Source of the DNA: Druceiella hillmani
Lineage: Eukaryota > Arthropoda > Insecta > Lepidoptera > Hepialidae
NCBI GenBank assembly: GCA_039881145.1
Contig: JAYKKI010000132.1
Location: 3,693,501 to 3,757,500 of the forward strand
Direction of reading: 5' to 3'
DNA length: 64,000 nucleotides
Shown: in pieces, positions 23,111 through 35,309 of the stretch
Position numbering within the stretch: position 1 is the first letter of the stretch
How the letters are laid out: each line of letters starts with the position of its first letter
The notes under the pieces: generated by a model
The model's input: only the letters and a program-made list of their open reading frames with translations
Told to the model about the DNA's origin: nothing
The model's database searches: none
Translations under genes and position numbers: made by a program

Positions 23111-26100
23111 TCTTATTAAATATATGTAAAAACAGATTTCACGATACATGTTTGGAAAATTCTATACTGAAGTGAACAAATCAGTTGTACAAAATAAATC
23201 TAGTCACAGTTTTGTATAAAATAGAAAGAATGGCACTGACATATTTTAAAACGTTTTTCGAATTAGGTTGGTCTAAGTTTCTAATTTCACGTTATTAAAG
23301 TACAAATGGTAATATATATGTTTTCTTATTTTCCTTATTATTTCTGGTATCGTAATGAGTATTTTTTTAAATATCCTAAATACTTTCGAATTATTGGACG
23401 ACAATTTATCGGACAATGTATATATTATATGCAGATTTAGTATAGAGACCCGAAAATGACAAGGATTTCAAAATTGCATTAACAAATATAATTAAAAATA
23501 AGGAATCACCAGCTGTTAGATATACTGAAAGCAAGGAAAAAATGGATAGGAAAAAAATTTTTTTACCTATTGCATTGCAAGGGAAATGGTTTCAAAAATA
23601 TCTACACATTTACACATATTGCTACAAGTGCACTAGTCTAGAAAAATAAGTAAATGCTTATAATTTATCAGTTACATTGGTATCTGAACAAAAAAAAGAA
23701 CGTATCAAATGCGAGTGGAAATTGCATTACACATTTAGGTACTTGCAAACATTTAACTGTATTTCTACCATTGTACTTTTATTTACCTCCAAAATGATGA
23801 GTGAAGAATTCGCTGTACATTTGAACTCTCATACTTTCGGTCCGGATAATGTTTTAAAGCAAAAATTTTCAGAATGGAATTTAGTTAGGAGACTTCATAA
23901 AAGTGTTTAATTCAATTATTCTTGCCCAACTAATTTAAGTTTTATTAATATGCAAATTTGTATAATTTTGTTTCTCACTCTTTCACTCATTGATGGTCAT
24001 TAGAACTTCTAGGGTACTCCCTGATGTCCTAGAAAGCTGAAATTTTATATCCTGTTAGCCACGAATAACGAAAAAATTAAAATAAGTGATTTTTCCCCTT
24101 CAAGTGGGAGGGATAAAATTGAAACATTTGCCAGTGAGCAACCCGGACAGTACGTTGAGTGAAGGGATAAAATCAGAGCGTCTGCGAGTGAGCAGACCAG
24201 CACTCTATAGAAAGAACTGAGATTCAAACAAAAATATTTCAATTAAAATATAGCCAATATTCACTACCCTTTAACCCTTTAAAAGTTATGAGACCTCATG
24301 TAGAGCCAAGCCCTAAGTACGTCTACATAGTGACAACAAAAGTTATGGGGCTTTTATGTGTTATGAAACTACGGCCAATTACCATAATGTCAGTAGTACA
24401 TTTTCTTTACTGCGCACTCCGTAGATGGTAGGAGATCATTGTGCTAAAGTTACATTATACTAATAATATATTGAAATAATACTAAAGTTATCTTTATAGT
24501 TTGGCGTAAAATTGACTGTGAGAGACGGACTGGCAGCTTCATGTTATAAATATTTATAAATATTCCACTTTTTATTTTGAGGTATAGAACCACAAAAATA
24601 CAAAAATCATTAAAAAACGCACGATGATCGCGCCGGAATAAAACATATGACATCTAGTTTCTCTATTGTGGGACATGTTGTTTTTATTATTTAAATGCGG
24701 AAGTTTTATTCTGTTATCATTACATATTCATTATGTATAATAATATTTTACAAAACAAAACAATTATTTTAAAATATATGTATGTGTCTAGTAAAATTTT
24801 TGGACGTATTGGTCACTTCGTTTTCTTTATTCTACGAAACTACTGATTCTATCATGAAATCTGCCATAATACATGGTCATAATGAATTTTTGAATATTGG
24901 TTTATTATAATTTCATGCCTATGCAACGAAATTTGATTACATTACAAAATGTAAATTTGCAAATAACGATTTAAAAAGATATACATCAAATAGGTATATT
25001 AAATATTACTTTTATATAAAAGATATAACCCTAGATGGAAACCACATTTTTCGTGTAAATTTCAATCAAATGATTCTGAATTTTGATCCTAAACTACAAA
25101 ATTTAAATGTACGAGTATTGCATCACAATTACCTACCAATTTAAGATATTGATATTTGGGTACCAAAAACCATAAACAAATTTATCCATGTAAAAGACAA
25201 AAAGAACATTAGAAAAGATTTCAAACCCTTAAAATATTTCCTCAAGATTTTTTTAAATATCATCATAGTTATCAAATGAAAAATATCAAAAATTGTTCTA
25301 TGAATATTTACACACAAGTGCGTGAACTAAAAAATATATTGCACGTTCACGTGTTGTATTATCAATTTGCTAAACACAATTTCAGAACCAACAATACTCT
25401 AGCCAAAATAATAAATTATAATTGATGCGAATTTGATAATGTAGAGTAGCATTCGTGTCATAAATTACTTAAAATATGAACAAGTCACCAAAATACCATA
25501 GTGAAACCTTTACTCATCTTGCTCTTATTTTTTTGAACAACGGTGTTACAGATTATTTTAACAGTCATAAACCATCCATCCACTCTTTCAATAATGTAAT
25601 GACATGGAGATCAAATTGCTCTACAGGTTTCTTGTAGGTTCCTTGACCGTTTTTAGTTACAGATAAGATAATTAAATAATTATAATGATAATTAAAAATT
25701 GGAATTTAAATTTTTAAGCTGGGATTTATTAAAATTAAAAGTTATAAATATAATTTCATTTTTGGAAACATGAATCTTATTATATCTAGTAAATAAGCAA
25801 TTCGTGGTTTTTATTTATATGATTATTATAGGCATGATGTATAATATCCAATTAGAGCATGACTAAGACATGATGTATAATATCCAAACAGAGACAATGT
25901 TTTCACAATAATTGGGTTTCGTTTGGATCATTTGTGAGCAGAATTTTAGAAATAAACAAAATAAGTAACCATGGAAAGATTTGGATGGAAAAATTTAAAA
26001 CATATGATAGAAATAAAAATATGGAGTGAATAGTTATTAATTTTTCAAAATTTGAACTACATGTTTTAAATAGGAACGCTATTTCATTTCTGCATATTCC

Positions 26101-26200
26101 AACGTATATTAATGACCGGGATAATTATTAATGAGAAATTCATTAAGGCTTGTTTTTTTACGTTAAGGATTTTATATATTTTCTAATTACGTATCTTTTC
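23111..26200. other. AT-rich intergenic DNA with short duplications
   Basis: No gene recognised. Contains a two-copy repeat of a GGATAAAAT(C/T)...GCGAGTGAGCA unit at about 24108-24200 (period 54 bp) and a short duplication of ACATGATGTATAATATCCAA at about 25832 and 25868. Confidence 0.6.
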
Positions 26201-26214
26201 TTTCTTTATATTCC

Positions 26215-26530
26215 ATGACCTCTCAGCGGGGCAAAGTTCATCCATGGTGTTTCACCACGATGATTGGTTCTGGGCATAACGAACTGCTTAAATCCAGATC
26301 TTGTCGAGGGTTTTCAGTTTCTCCAGTACAGTTCGTAGCTAGATTTACTTTCATCGAGGTTTTTTGCATCCGTTAGAGTTAGAATATCTTGCAAACATGC
26401 AGCAGAACGGTTTTGAACTGCGCATCCGATTCTGCAGCTGTCATACGGAACGGAGTTGCGCGAAGGTTACCCTAGCTTTGTTGATTCGTGAATTGTTGTG
26501 GAAGTTTTAATTGCTCTGTATTTAGCAGTA
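26215..26530. other. GC-enriched island, unexplained
   Basis: About 315 bp with balanced composition in an AT-rich setting. On the minus strand, protein-like stretches (for example SAACLQDILTLTDAKNLDES) are broken by stops; on the plus strand similar short frames exist. It is probably an old retroelement or LTR fragment, but I cannot assign it. Confidence 0.25.
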
Positions 26531-26567
26531 ACCAAATTGTATTCTTTACACTATATTTTATTACACC

Positions 26568-26570
<3 letters not shown>

Positions 26571-26618
<48 letters not shown>
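26571..26618. repeat. (AT)n microsatellite
   Basis: About 48 bp of TA dinucleotide. Confidence 0.95.
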
Positions 26619-26623
<5 letters not shown>

Positions 26624-26879
26624 TTTGCTATACATGTAAAATACTCAAGCATATAAATTAAGTATTAGTTACCGGAATGGGCACGAGAGAAAAGATAGTA
26701 CGTAAAAAATTAATAGGAATATAATCACAAACGAGTTGATTTTATATAATGAGCTTATGAGAAAATACTGTCTACATAGCAAAGGTTGGTTGGAAAATAA
26801 TTACATAATTTACCCAATCCCTCATGCCACATATACATCAATCCAAGCCTGTTACACGTAAACAATTTGTATATCCCAA

Positions 26880-27140
26880 TGAGAGAAAAAATACTATTCA
26901 ACTTCGACTTCGACTCAAATACCATTCAATTCAAATCCCCATAAACTATATAATTTAATCCTATCAAATTGAGAACTAACAAAATTCAAGTAAACTAAGT
27001 AAAATCGAACATTACTTCAATCAATCGAAATCAACTTAATTCAAGCCTAAAAAAACTGAACTTAAAATAAATCCAACTCAACCCCAGTATAAGTGAAATC
27101 GAACTCGAATGGTTTTAAATTCGTATTGAACCTAACTTAA
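26880..27140. repeat. A/C-rich cryptically simple block
   Basis: Recurring CAATTCAAAT, TCGAACTCGAAT, TCAACTTAATTCAAG-type words give a G-poor plus strand over about 260 bp. It appears to be degenerate short repeats rather than a gene. Confidence 0.4.
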
Positions 27141-27488
27141 GTGAAATTGGTGCAATACAGGTATTTACATTATTAAAAAATGTAAGAACCTAAAATCAAT
27201 TTGTACATCAGGAAAAGCCTGAGACGTGAGCTCGATCACATGTACGAAATCACAAGGACCTATTCCGAATGGATCGCATTTAAACGTTGCTCGCGAATAA
27301 CTGCGGTCATTATATGATAATTTAGTCGGTTGTCTTCATCGAAATGGTTTCATACATTTCATACCACAATGTTATTTTCGATTAATATATAATTTGAACT
27401 AAAAATAATGCATTATGTTAGAAAGATTACAGAAAAAATTTGAGGGAAAATATATTTTGATAATTAAGTTTTATTGTCAGATTTACCA

Positions 27489-27492
<4 letters not shown>

Positions 27493-27549
<57 letters not shown>
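27493..27549. repeat. (AT)n microsatellite
   Basis: About 57 bp of AT dinucleotide. Confidence 0.95.
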
Positions 27550-27553
<4 letters not shown>

Positions 27554-28299
27554 CATATATACAAAAATAAATAAATAGGCCATTCAGTGTATATAGGATA
27601 AACGTATAAAATAAAACCAATGTCTCAGCTTAGCTCTCTCTTGTACCATATTATAGATGGGCGTGAATTAGGTCAGACACATTCAATTGGTAGGGTATCG
27701 ATAACTGACAGGGGATACATTATCCATCATCATAGAGGCCACCCTAAAGGCGGGTATATGTACGTTCCACAATCTATAAATATCTATATATATCTCTATA
27801 ACAATCTATAAATATCTATAATATCGACATGCCTCTGTACTAACATATGCTTAATCCGTGGATTAGTTTATACCTGTAATTCCTTACTATACTTATGTAC
27901 TTTTCTATACTAACCTACCTATTTATTTTGTAATTTTCTTGCTTAGTCAAAACAAGCGAAACGAGTAAATCGAAAATTCCAGTTGCTACCTCCGGGCTCT
28001 ATCATTGTGTCACCACCTCCTTGCACCATCATTGATTTTTATAATGTACCGATTTATGTCACAATAAGTTGTATTAAAACTTTAGAGACTTTATTACTAG
28101 ATTATCATTAGACCTATATCGTCCAAACTCGGTCAAAATTCTATGATTTGACTGTTGGGACATTCTATGATGTGCTTTCAATTTCCATAATTAAATTACA
28201 ATAAAATTTACATGACACTACACTGCCATCATTAAAAAAAAAAATAATCATTAAAATTGGTTGTTTAATGCCGGAAACATAAATTAACTTACACAAAAT

Positions 28300-29790
28300 T
28301 GGTCTCCTACCGCACCATCAGACAAAGGGTTTGAAACTCGGAGTTCAATGAGAAATTCTATGATTAAGACTCAAAATATAATTTAAAAATAGTTCGCATT
28401 CAAGTCTTTTGATTTACAATGGCAGTGCCCCTCCTGCATCAGGATTGAACAGTTGCAAACCAGAGTCCAGTTCTAAAGTTTCTATTTGAGATCTACAACA
28501 CTAATTTAAATTTTAAAATTTTCCTCAAATATCACGATTGAGGCATAGAGTACACCTATAGCCAAAAGTAAAATAGTAGAATTTCGACCCGGAGTTCAAT
28601 ATCATAGCTTCTGTTTGGGACCTACAATATTAATTAATTATTTTTGGGAACAACAATATTAATTAATTAATTTAAGAACACTAATCCTAATTAAAATTGA
28701 GTTGTTAAAACCCAAAGTTTAGTGGAAGAATATCTGCTTTAGACTCAAAATATTATTTTAAAAACAACAAAATCTGAAATCTCATGCTTGAGATAGGGCA
28801 GTGCTCTTGGACAAAGAGGACTGAAAAGTAGAATTTCAAAGCTTGATAACAAAGTTGCTGCTTGAGACGTTGAATACTAATTTAGCACCAGCAGATCCAC
28901 CAGTCTCACGATATAAGCATATAATATCCCCACATTATCAAGAGTGAGAATTTGGAACCCGGAGTTTAAGGACAACGTCTTTGCTTCAGACTCAAATTAC
29001 TAACTTATAAATAGAAGATCCTCAAATCTCCTGACTTAAGCAGACCGTACACACAGAGCGCTTTGACTGAGGATTTCGAACCCAAAGTTTAGTGGCAGAA
29101 TCTCTCCTTCATACATAAAATACTAATTTCATAAAATTAGATAGCCAAGTTTCAGGGTTTAGACAGACAGTACTCCCAGAGCACCAGGACTGAGGAGTTG
29201 GAACCTGAAGTTTACCGACAAATTTTCAACCTGGAACATAAAGTACTGTTTAAAAAACCGCAGATTCTCAAATCTCACAGTTTAAGCCGATAGTATACAA
29301 GCGAAATCAGAACTAAATAGTTGGGAACCAGAATTCAGTGACAGACTCTCTGCTTATACCAAAAATACTAATTTAAAAACACCTGACTCTTAATTCTCAC
29401 AATTAAGCAGGCAGAATCTCCACGGAATCTAAATTGAAGAGTTAGAAATAAAATTTTAGGCGCAGAGTGTTTGCTTGATTGCACCAATTCTAATTTAAAA
29501 ACAGAAGATCCTCAAGTCTCAAGTTTTAAGCAGATAGTACCTCCACAGCGTCGAGACTAAAGAGTGGAATCCCAAATTTTAGTGGCCGAACCTTTGCTTA
29601 AAAGCCACAATACTAACTTATGAACAACATATCCTCACATCTCACAGCTTAAGCGGATAGCATCAGAATTGAGGAGATGGGACACGGAGATTATTGATAG
29701 TGTATCAACTTTAATCTCACTAAATTATATTATGAACAGCAGATTTCTAAGTCTCACGATTTATACAGGTATTATCGATAAAAGTTTGAA
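28300..29790. repeat. ~123-bp tandem array, about twelve diverged copies
   Basis: A unit with the elements GAGTTGGAACCCGGAGTTTA, GTGGCAGAATCTCTGCTT, AATACTAATTTAAAAAC, AGATCCTCAAATCTCA, AGTTTAAGC and CAGAGCACCAGGACTGA recurs with the GAACCC(G/A)(G/A)AGTTTA box at about 28328, 28450, 28575, 28700, 28822, 28945, 29068, 29195, 29313, 29435, 29563 and 29673. The spacing is 110-128 bp, mostly 122-125. Copies are old and diverged. The open frame at 29669-29938 begins inside the last unit and is not a gene. Confidence 0.85.
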
Positions 29791-29799
29791 ATTATGTTA

Positions 29800-32700
29800 C
29801 ATGTACACGTGTCTACGTACCTATTACACTGTTTTTTCTATGTCAAAGACAACCCAAACGAGTCTAAGCTTGTTGAATTTACATTTCCTAACTAAAGAGT
29901 CTCTGTTATCATCTTTTAGTTTCATCAATGTATTTTGATTTTGCTAAAGAGCAAAATGTATGTGAGATTCTTATCAAATTTTCATGGAACAATTCTGGAA
30001 GTATATGCTTTTAAATTAAAAGTAATCGTCAAAGTTAATTAACAAATACTAGATAAATAAGGAACATACAAAAACGGCAGTGGAATCAAAAACTACATGC
30101 TTTTCTGAAATGTGTTAAAAGTAGTTTGAAAATAATTTTGATGGATTCCAGTGAATGTATTATTCTACATACTTATCCGCTAAGTGCCAGGTCCACAAAT
30201 AATCTTAGCCTTGTCTATCACTTTTGTCGCCTATCTTATCTAGTTGCTGCCAGGTTTTTCCACTTTCGGATAGTCAGCCTTCGTAGAAAATTCTCCACTT
30301 CATCAAACTAACATTCTAGTTGGTCTCACGAAAACAGCATTGCTATAACCGAAATTAGAGCAATGCCATTTCATGCATCTATTGATGTCCCATTATTTGT
30401 GTATGGCCTGGACATCTAAGCAGCTTAGTCTGAATATTGGCCACTATTGAAGTGCTATGACATATTTCAACTACAAAAAAGGTGAAGACATATCTTCCTG
30501 AACATATTTCCACCATTGTCAGTTACACTATAAATATTTTTGCGATTTTATATTTTTTCCATACAAAAGTATTGGTTTGATTACCGTTTCTTTTACACTA
30601 AAAATTTTAAGCTATCTTATGGAAGTAGAAATGCAAGGAAAGTTTTGAAAGTGGCAGTAGCAGTGTTTCTTTGTCCCTAGACTGGTCTTTATTTCGTGTT
30701 AGATTTTTGGAATTATACATTCATGTTATATTTAATTTAGGTAAAATGAGTAAAAATGTACAACTCCCATTAGAAATTATTTAAATAGCAAAAAAAGTAA
30801 TAACAATTTTTATATATTTTTGACAAATAATACAATATTTTAATCATATTTACCTAATTTGCTTTTAATAATTATTTGCGAAAAGTATTTGTTACAGAAT
30901 GGTAAAAATCGATCATTTGTATAGTTTTTAACTATAGAAATTTCATCAATATTAGATCCTGTTTGTGAATAATTTCAAAACGGTGAAGAAGTCACATATT
31001 TTTCATGAGCACTTAAGCAATTTCCTGTCCTACTCTATTATCTGACCTTTTTTAATGTATTATTGAAACAAAGTATTATCTATATTGTCGAAAATTTATT
31101 TATTTATACTTAGATAATATCGAAGTAAAGTTTCCGCGTCTCTTAGTATAACGCAACTCTATTTTTGGATAAGTCATACTCTACATTTTACGATAGGTTT
31201 ATTTCAGCCATGGTCATAAACATCGAGATGGCTATCACCATCTTCAACCATGAAGCGATGCCAAAAACATCAGAGGACTGGTGATATGGAAGATACCCCA
31301 AACGCACGTTCGTCGTCTTCTCTGCGACGTCCATTTTGCTGGCGGGGCTAAACATTACGTCATACAGCTGACAAGCGCTTGCGCTCTACGCACGTATCAT
31401 GTTGCTCTATGGATTTTGCTTATCATTTGATATATTTTCGTAAATATTTAAATGTTTTTCCTAATAACTGTATTTGTATAAATGTCTAGTTTTATTTTAT
31501 AGGTTTTTTATCAGAAGCAAATTATTCATTGAACAATTAAATCCTAAGCATTTTTTAACACACAAATTTAAATTTTCGGCAAATAAATTTTATTCCTCCA
31601 TACTTTTTAAAAAAAAACTGATGTGTTTATGCAGGTTTTTGTTAGTTAATTTAAAATTTCTATATAGACATGTGAAGTAATTTTAGTGAAAATAAAGACA
31701 AAGATTTCTCAACAACCTTTCATGCTTGACAGAAGGAACTATCTTCATTAAGTTTAAGTGGCAGCATTTTTTAAATTAATATTGTTGTATATTTAACTAA
31801 CTAGTGCCTGAAATAGAGAATCTAATTGCAGATATATGTTCCGATCTAAAGAGCTATGGAAAAAGTATCATTAGCTTTGTTAAATGACGATTTTCCAGAA
31901 ATAACTCAGCGAAAGAAATAAATTTCCCAGTGAAATTAAATCTTAAAAATTCTTTGACACTCCTGTAAATTTCAACGAAAAAATTTATTGCACCCAATAT
32001 TTTTTACACGCAATAATTTTTTTAGACGCATTTGGCTTAAATCTATGCAACGCCATGTTGAAACTTACATAGCAATCGTACTACCACGTAGTTTACCCCC
32101 TTTTAATTTCCACGATGACTCAAGACTATTGGCGAAAGATTTGCAAAGTATTATAAATATAGTAATTCCAACTGGATAAGAAATCGGGAAAGTAGCACAC
32201 GTTCCGAATATCTACATAATAATTCCATTCTCGGAAAATGCATTTGTTTCGCAATAAATAAACCCTAGTTCAACCTTTAAGAATGTTTGTAATCTATTTG
32301 ATGTCAAAGTGTTTTTCTCACTGGCAATTATGTCCAAAGTAGGAATTTCAGAAAAAGAGTAAGTCTTATCCCAAAACAAGATAAAATTATAATTATAGTA
32401 TATAGAGATTTATTTTATATAATATTCGTATATAGAGATAAATTTATATATAGATTAAATGAAATGATTATATTAAAAAAAATACAGTTTATCCTATTAT
32501 GACCCTCGATTTTGTAATTAATGCACAGTCGCACAGTTGTTCCGGAAGAATTTGATTTCTTATCTTGGTGGGTAATTTTTTCTTTTCAAATTCTTATTAG
32601 CTGTTCCCGAACTTAACTTAGAATTCATTTTCTTTTTTGGAATTAACTTTCCATCCTTCACTTAATATTAATATTACCATCTAACATTTTAAAATCATAA

Positions 32701-33890
32701 TTAATATCTAATTTCACTTGGCATATTCTTTTATGTAACGACGGTTCTTACATACTAGAATGGATTTTTGGAGCCAATTTCATTACACACTCAACATTTT
32801 CTCAAAAGTTCATCCGAATACTAAAACCCTTATTCGATAATGAATATTTTCATTTCTGTGCGAAACGTTAATAATTTGAAGACATCTTAAATAGTTGAGA
32901 AATAACTTTATTGTTTTCAGTAAAAGTTATATCAAATTACAACATATTTACAACACATTGTACATTTATTACGATATTTTTTTTATTTTCTACCTTTGAA
33001 TTTTTGTCTGAAACTATAACATAGTAACTTCAAATAAATTTGCTTTTACTACTTTTTTAATTTGATTGTACCTAGTCACATTTTTATAGGTAGCTCTATA
33101 TTTCTTTATTCGTTTATAAAAGACTTCTCAAGTATGGTCAGAAAATATTTTAATGAATTTACTTTCGGGAAACAGAAATTATATCAATAATTTTCCGTTC
33201 CTTTTCTTTCAAACTGAATATTTCTGTATAATCTTTCCTTTCACATTTGCATGCAAAATGTCTCAAAAACCTAAAACTGGCAGACACGCTAGCTGAGATT
33301 GATTAATTTATACCGCAATGCTATTTGTAATGAGAAATTCAGCAATAACTAACACCACAATATCAATGTTGGAACGGACCTACATCTTTTCGAAGAAGTC
33401 TGCTTTTACAAGACAAAAAACATTTTTTTTTAGTTTTCTTCATAATTAAAGAGCAATCAATCTTAACAATGAAAAATTATTTCTTTGTTTTTTTTTTTTT
33501 TCTTCGTCTTACCCACCTTTCAAACCTTGCGATTATTTTAGGCAAATGCAAATTTATTTCCTCCTTTTGCTCAAATACTCTATGTCAGCCAATTTATTTC
33601 CGGAAGTGGTTATAATGGCGAATATCAAAGCCAATCAAGCGATCGTTAGTACTAATTTATAACAATGTTACATTTATAACATTTGTTTTGATTTTCAAGA
33701 CTTCAATTAATTTCTTCTCAGAATAAACTTTCTAAAATTCATTGTATTAATCCGTATAGAGATTTTTAATAAATTCACAGGTAATCGTTAAAGCTGATTT
33801 CAAATATTTACTTGAAGTTTTAGGTTTTTTTTATTATTCTGTTCCAATCATTCTTAACTGTGGAGTTTGAAATTACGTTGTGCTTCAAAA
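29800..33890. other. AT-rich intergenic DNA
   Basis: No gene, RNA or clear repeat recognised. A modest GC-enriched patch lies at about 31210-31400 (GTCGTCTTCTCTGCGACGTC and similar) without recognisable coding content. A poly-T run occurs at about 33487-33501. Confidence 0.6.
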
Positions 33891-33939
33891 TATTTTAATA
33901 TCATTAGTGCTAAGTAACTATACATCGGAAATGAAGCAA

Positions 33940-34215
33940 CGTTTCAATTTGATGGATTTTCATTCAAAATGGATTTTGATTTTTGTGTATTTGGATTTTA
34001 TTTACTCAGGTGGGATTCTATTTGATTTTTATTTATTTTAACTTGCACTAGATGCGATTTGATTTCGGTGGATTTTAAACTAGTTGGTTTAAACATGTTG
34101 ATTTGATTTTGAAATTATCTGCGGTAACGTTTTTTTCAGTTTAAGTTGATTTTAATCTGAAGAGGAATAGACCTTGCTTGCTTTAATTTGTACTTATATT
34201 TGATTTATTTCGGTC
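33940..34215. repeat. GATTTT-rich cryptically simple block
   Basis: The words GGATTTT, TTGATTTT and GATTTTAT recur about fifteen times over 275 bp on the plus strand, like a decayed short tandem repeat. Confidence 0.4.
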
Positions 34216-35216
34216 GCCTTCATTTTGATATTATTACGTAAAGCTAGGATTAATTCCGAAGAGCATCCACCGACCGTTTAAAATGTTTTTATTTCATACT
34301 AAATAATTTTTTACATTAAACAATTTTAAAAAGAGTATGAATAATACCATTCTGGTCCATTAAACAACCAGTGTGTATTTTATTTTTTTCTTTAAATAGC
34401 TCAGGGAACGCATCTCCTTTTAGTTATTTATTTGATAAAATGATCATTTTGGGGAGTGACGTACGTGTTTTAGTATTTTTCTTTAACATGGAAATGATAT
34501 GTACTTTTGACATTAGTCATATGATCCTTTTAATAAATGTGAACTATAAACATTTAACCCTTTTTTTCATTTAAACCTCACTGTAAAATTTGTCATTTTT
34601 TGCTTTTTAAAGTTTAAAAATTCTAAAATATATGCTCGGAAGGTAGGAAATTTGTAGATTTATAAAAAAATTATTTTAAAAATTTTAATTCCGCTGTGCA
34701 AATAATAAATATTAAAAGTAAAATTGAGAAAGCACACATTTGTCAAAACAAAGACATATTTTTTAAAATTTTGTTCTACGTATTAACGGAATTTTTTATT
34801 TCAGTGTTTTAAATTTATTTTCAAGTTCAAAAGTATTACATATTGTATCGAAAAACACTTTTTTGACTATCAAAAAAGGTTTTTTGAAACCAATGCTGGC
34901 GTAACTTTTTACGACACAAGTATGTTTAAAGACAAAACTGAATTCCTCTGCAATTAAAGAAATTGTTTATGAATTAACAAAACACGAAACCAGTAAAGTA
35001 AAAAAATTACAGAAAAGTAATATAGCAAGGATTTTACTCTAGAAATAACAAATTAAAATACCTAACCATAAAAAATCATAACTGAATATTGTTAAGCAAG
35101 GCATTCGTTTTTTTATAAAACAAATTTATTGAATATATTTGGCGTTAATTTTAGAGAAATCCATTATTTACGATTAACTTAAGGTAAAAAAGTGGTAAGG
35201 TAAAAAAGTGGTAGGT

Positions 35217-35303
35217 GGTAAAGAACTTAAAGAAAGTAGAAATAATGTGAATATAGATATAATAATATAATCACGTAGTTTCACTTAATCGTAAACAAAT
35301 TTA
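35217..35303. repeat. Partial copy of the 3.3-kb foldback element (single arm)
   Basis: GGTAAAGAACTTAAAGAAAG, TAGAAATAAT, then after a ~22-bp variant insert CACGTAGTTTCACTTAAT, matches the reverse complement of the left outer arm at 3303-3363 with few changes. Only one arm is present here. A tandem duplication of GGTAAAAAAGTGG lies directly upstream (35183-35210). Confidence 0.65.
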
Positions 35304-35309
35304 TTTTAA

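Noticed and set aside
29669..29938. 89-codon plus-strand frame as a gene
   Set aside because: Starts within the 123-bp array and has no recognisable domain.
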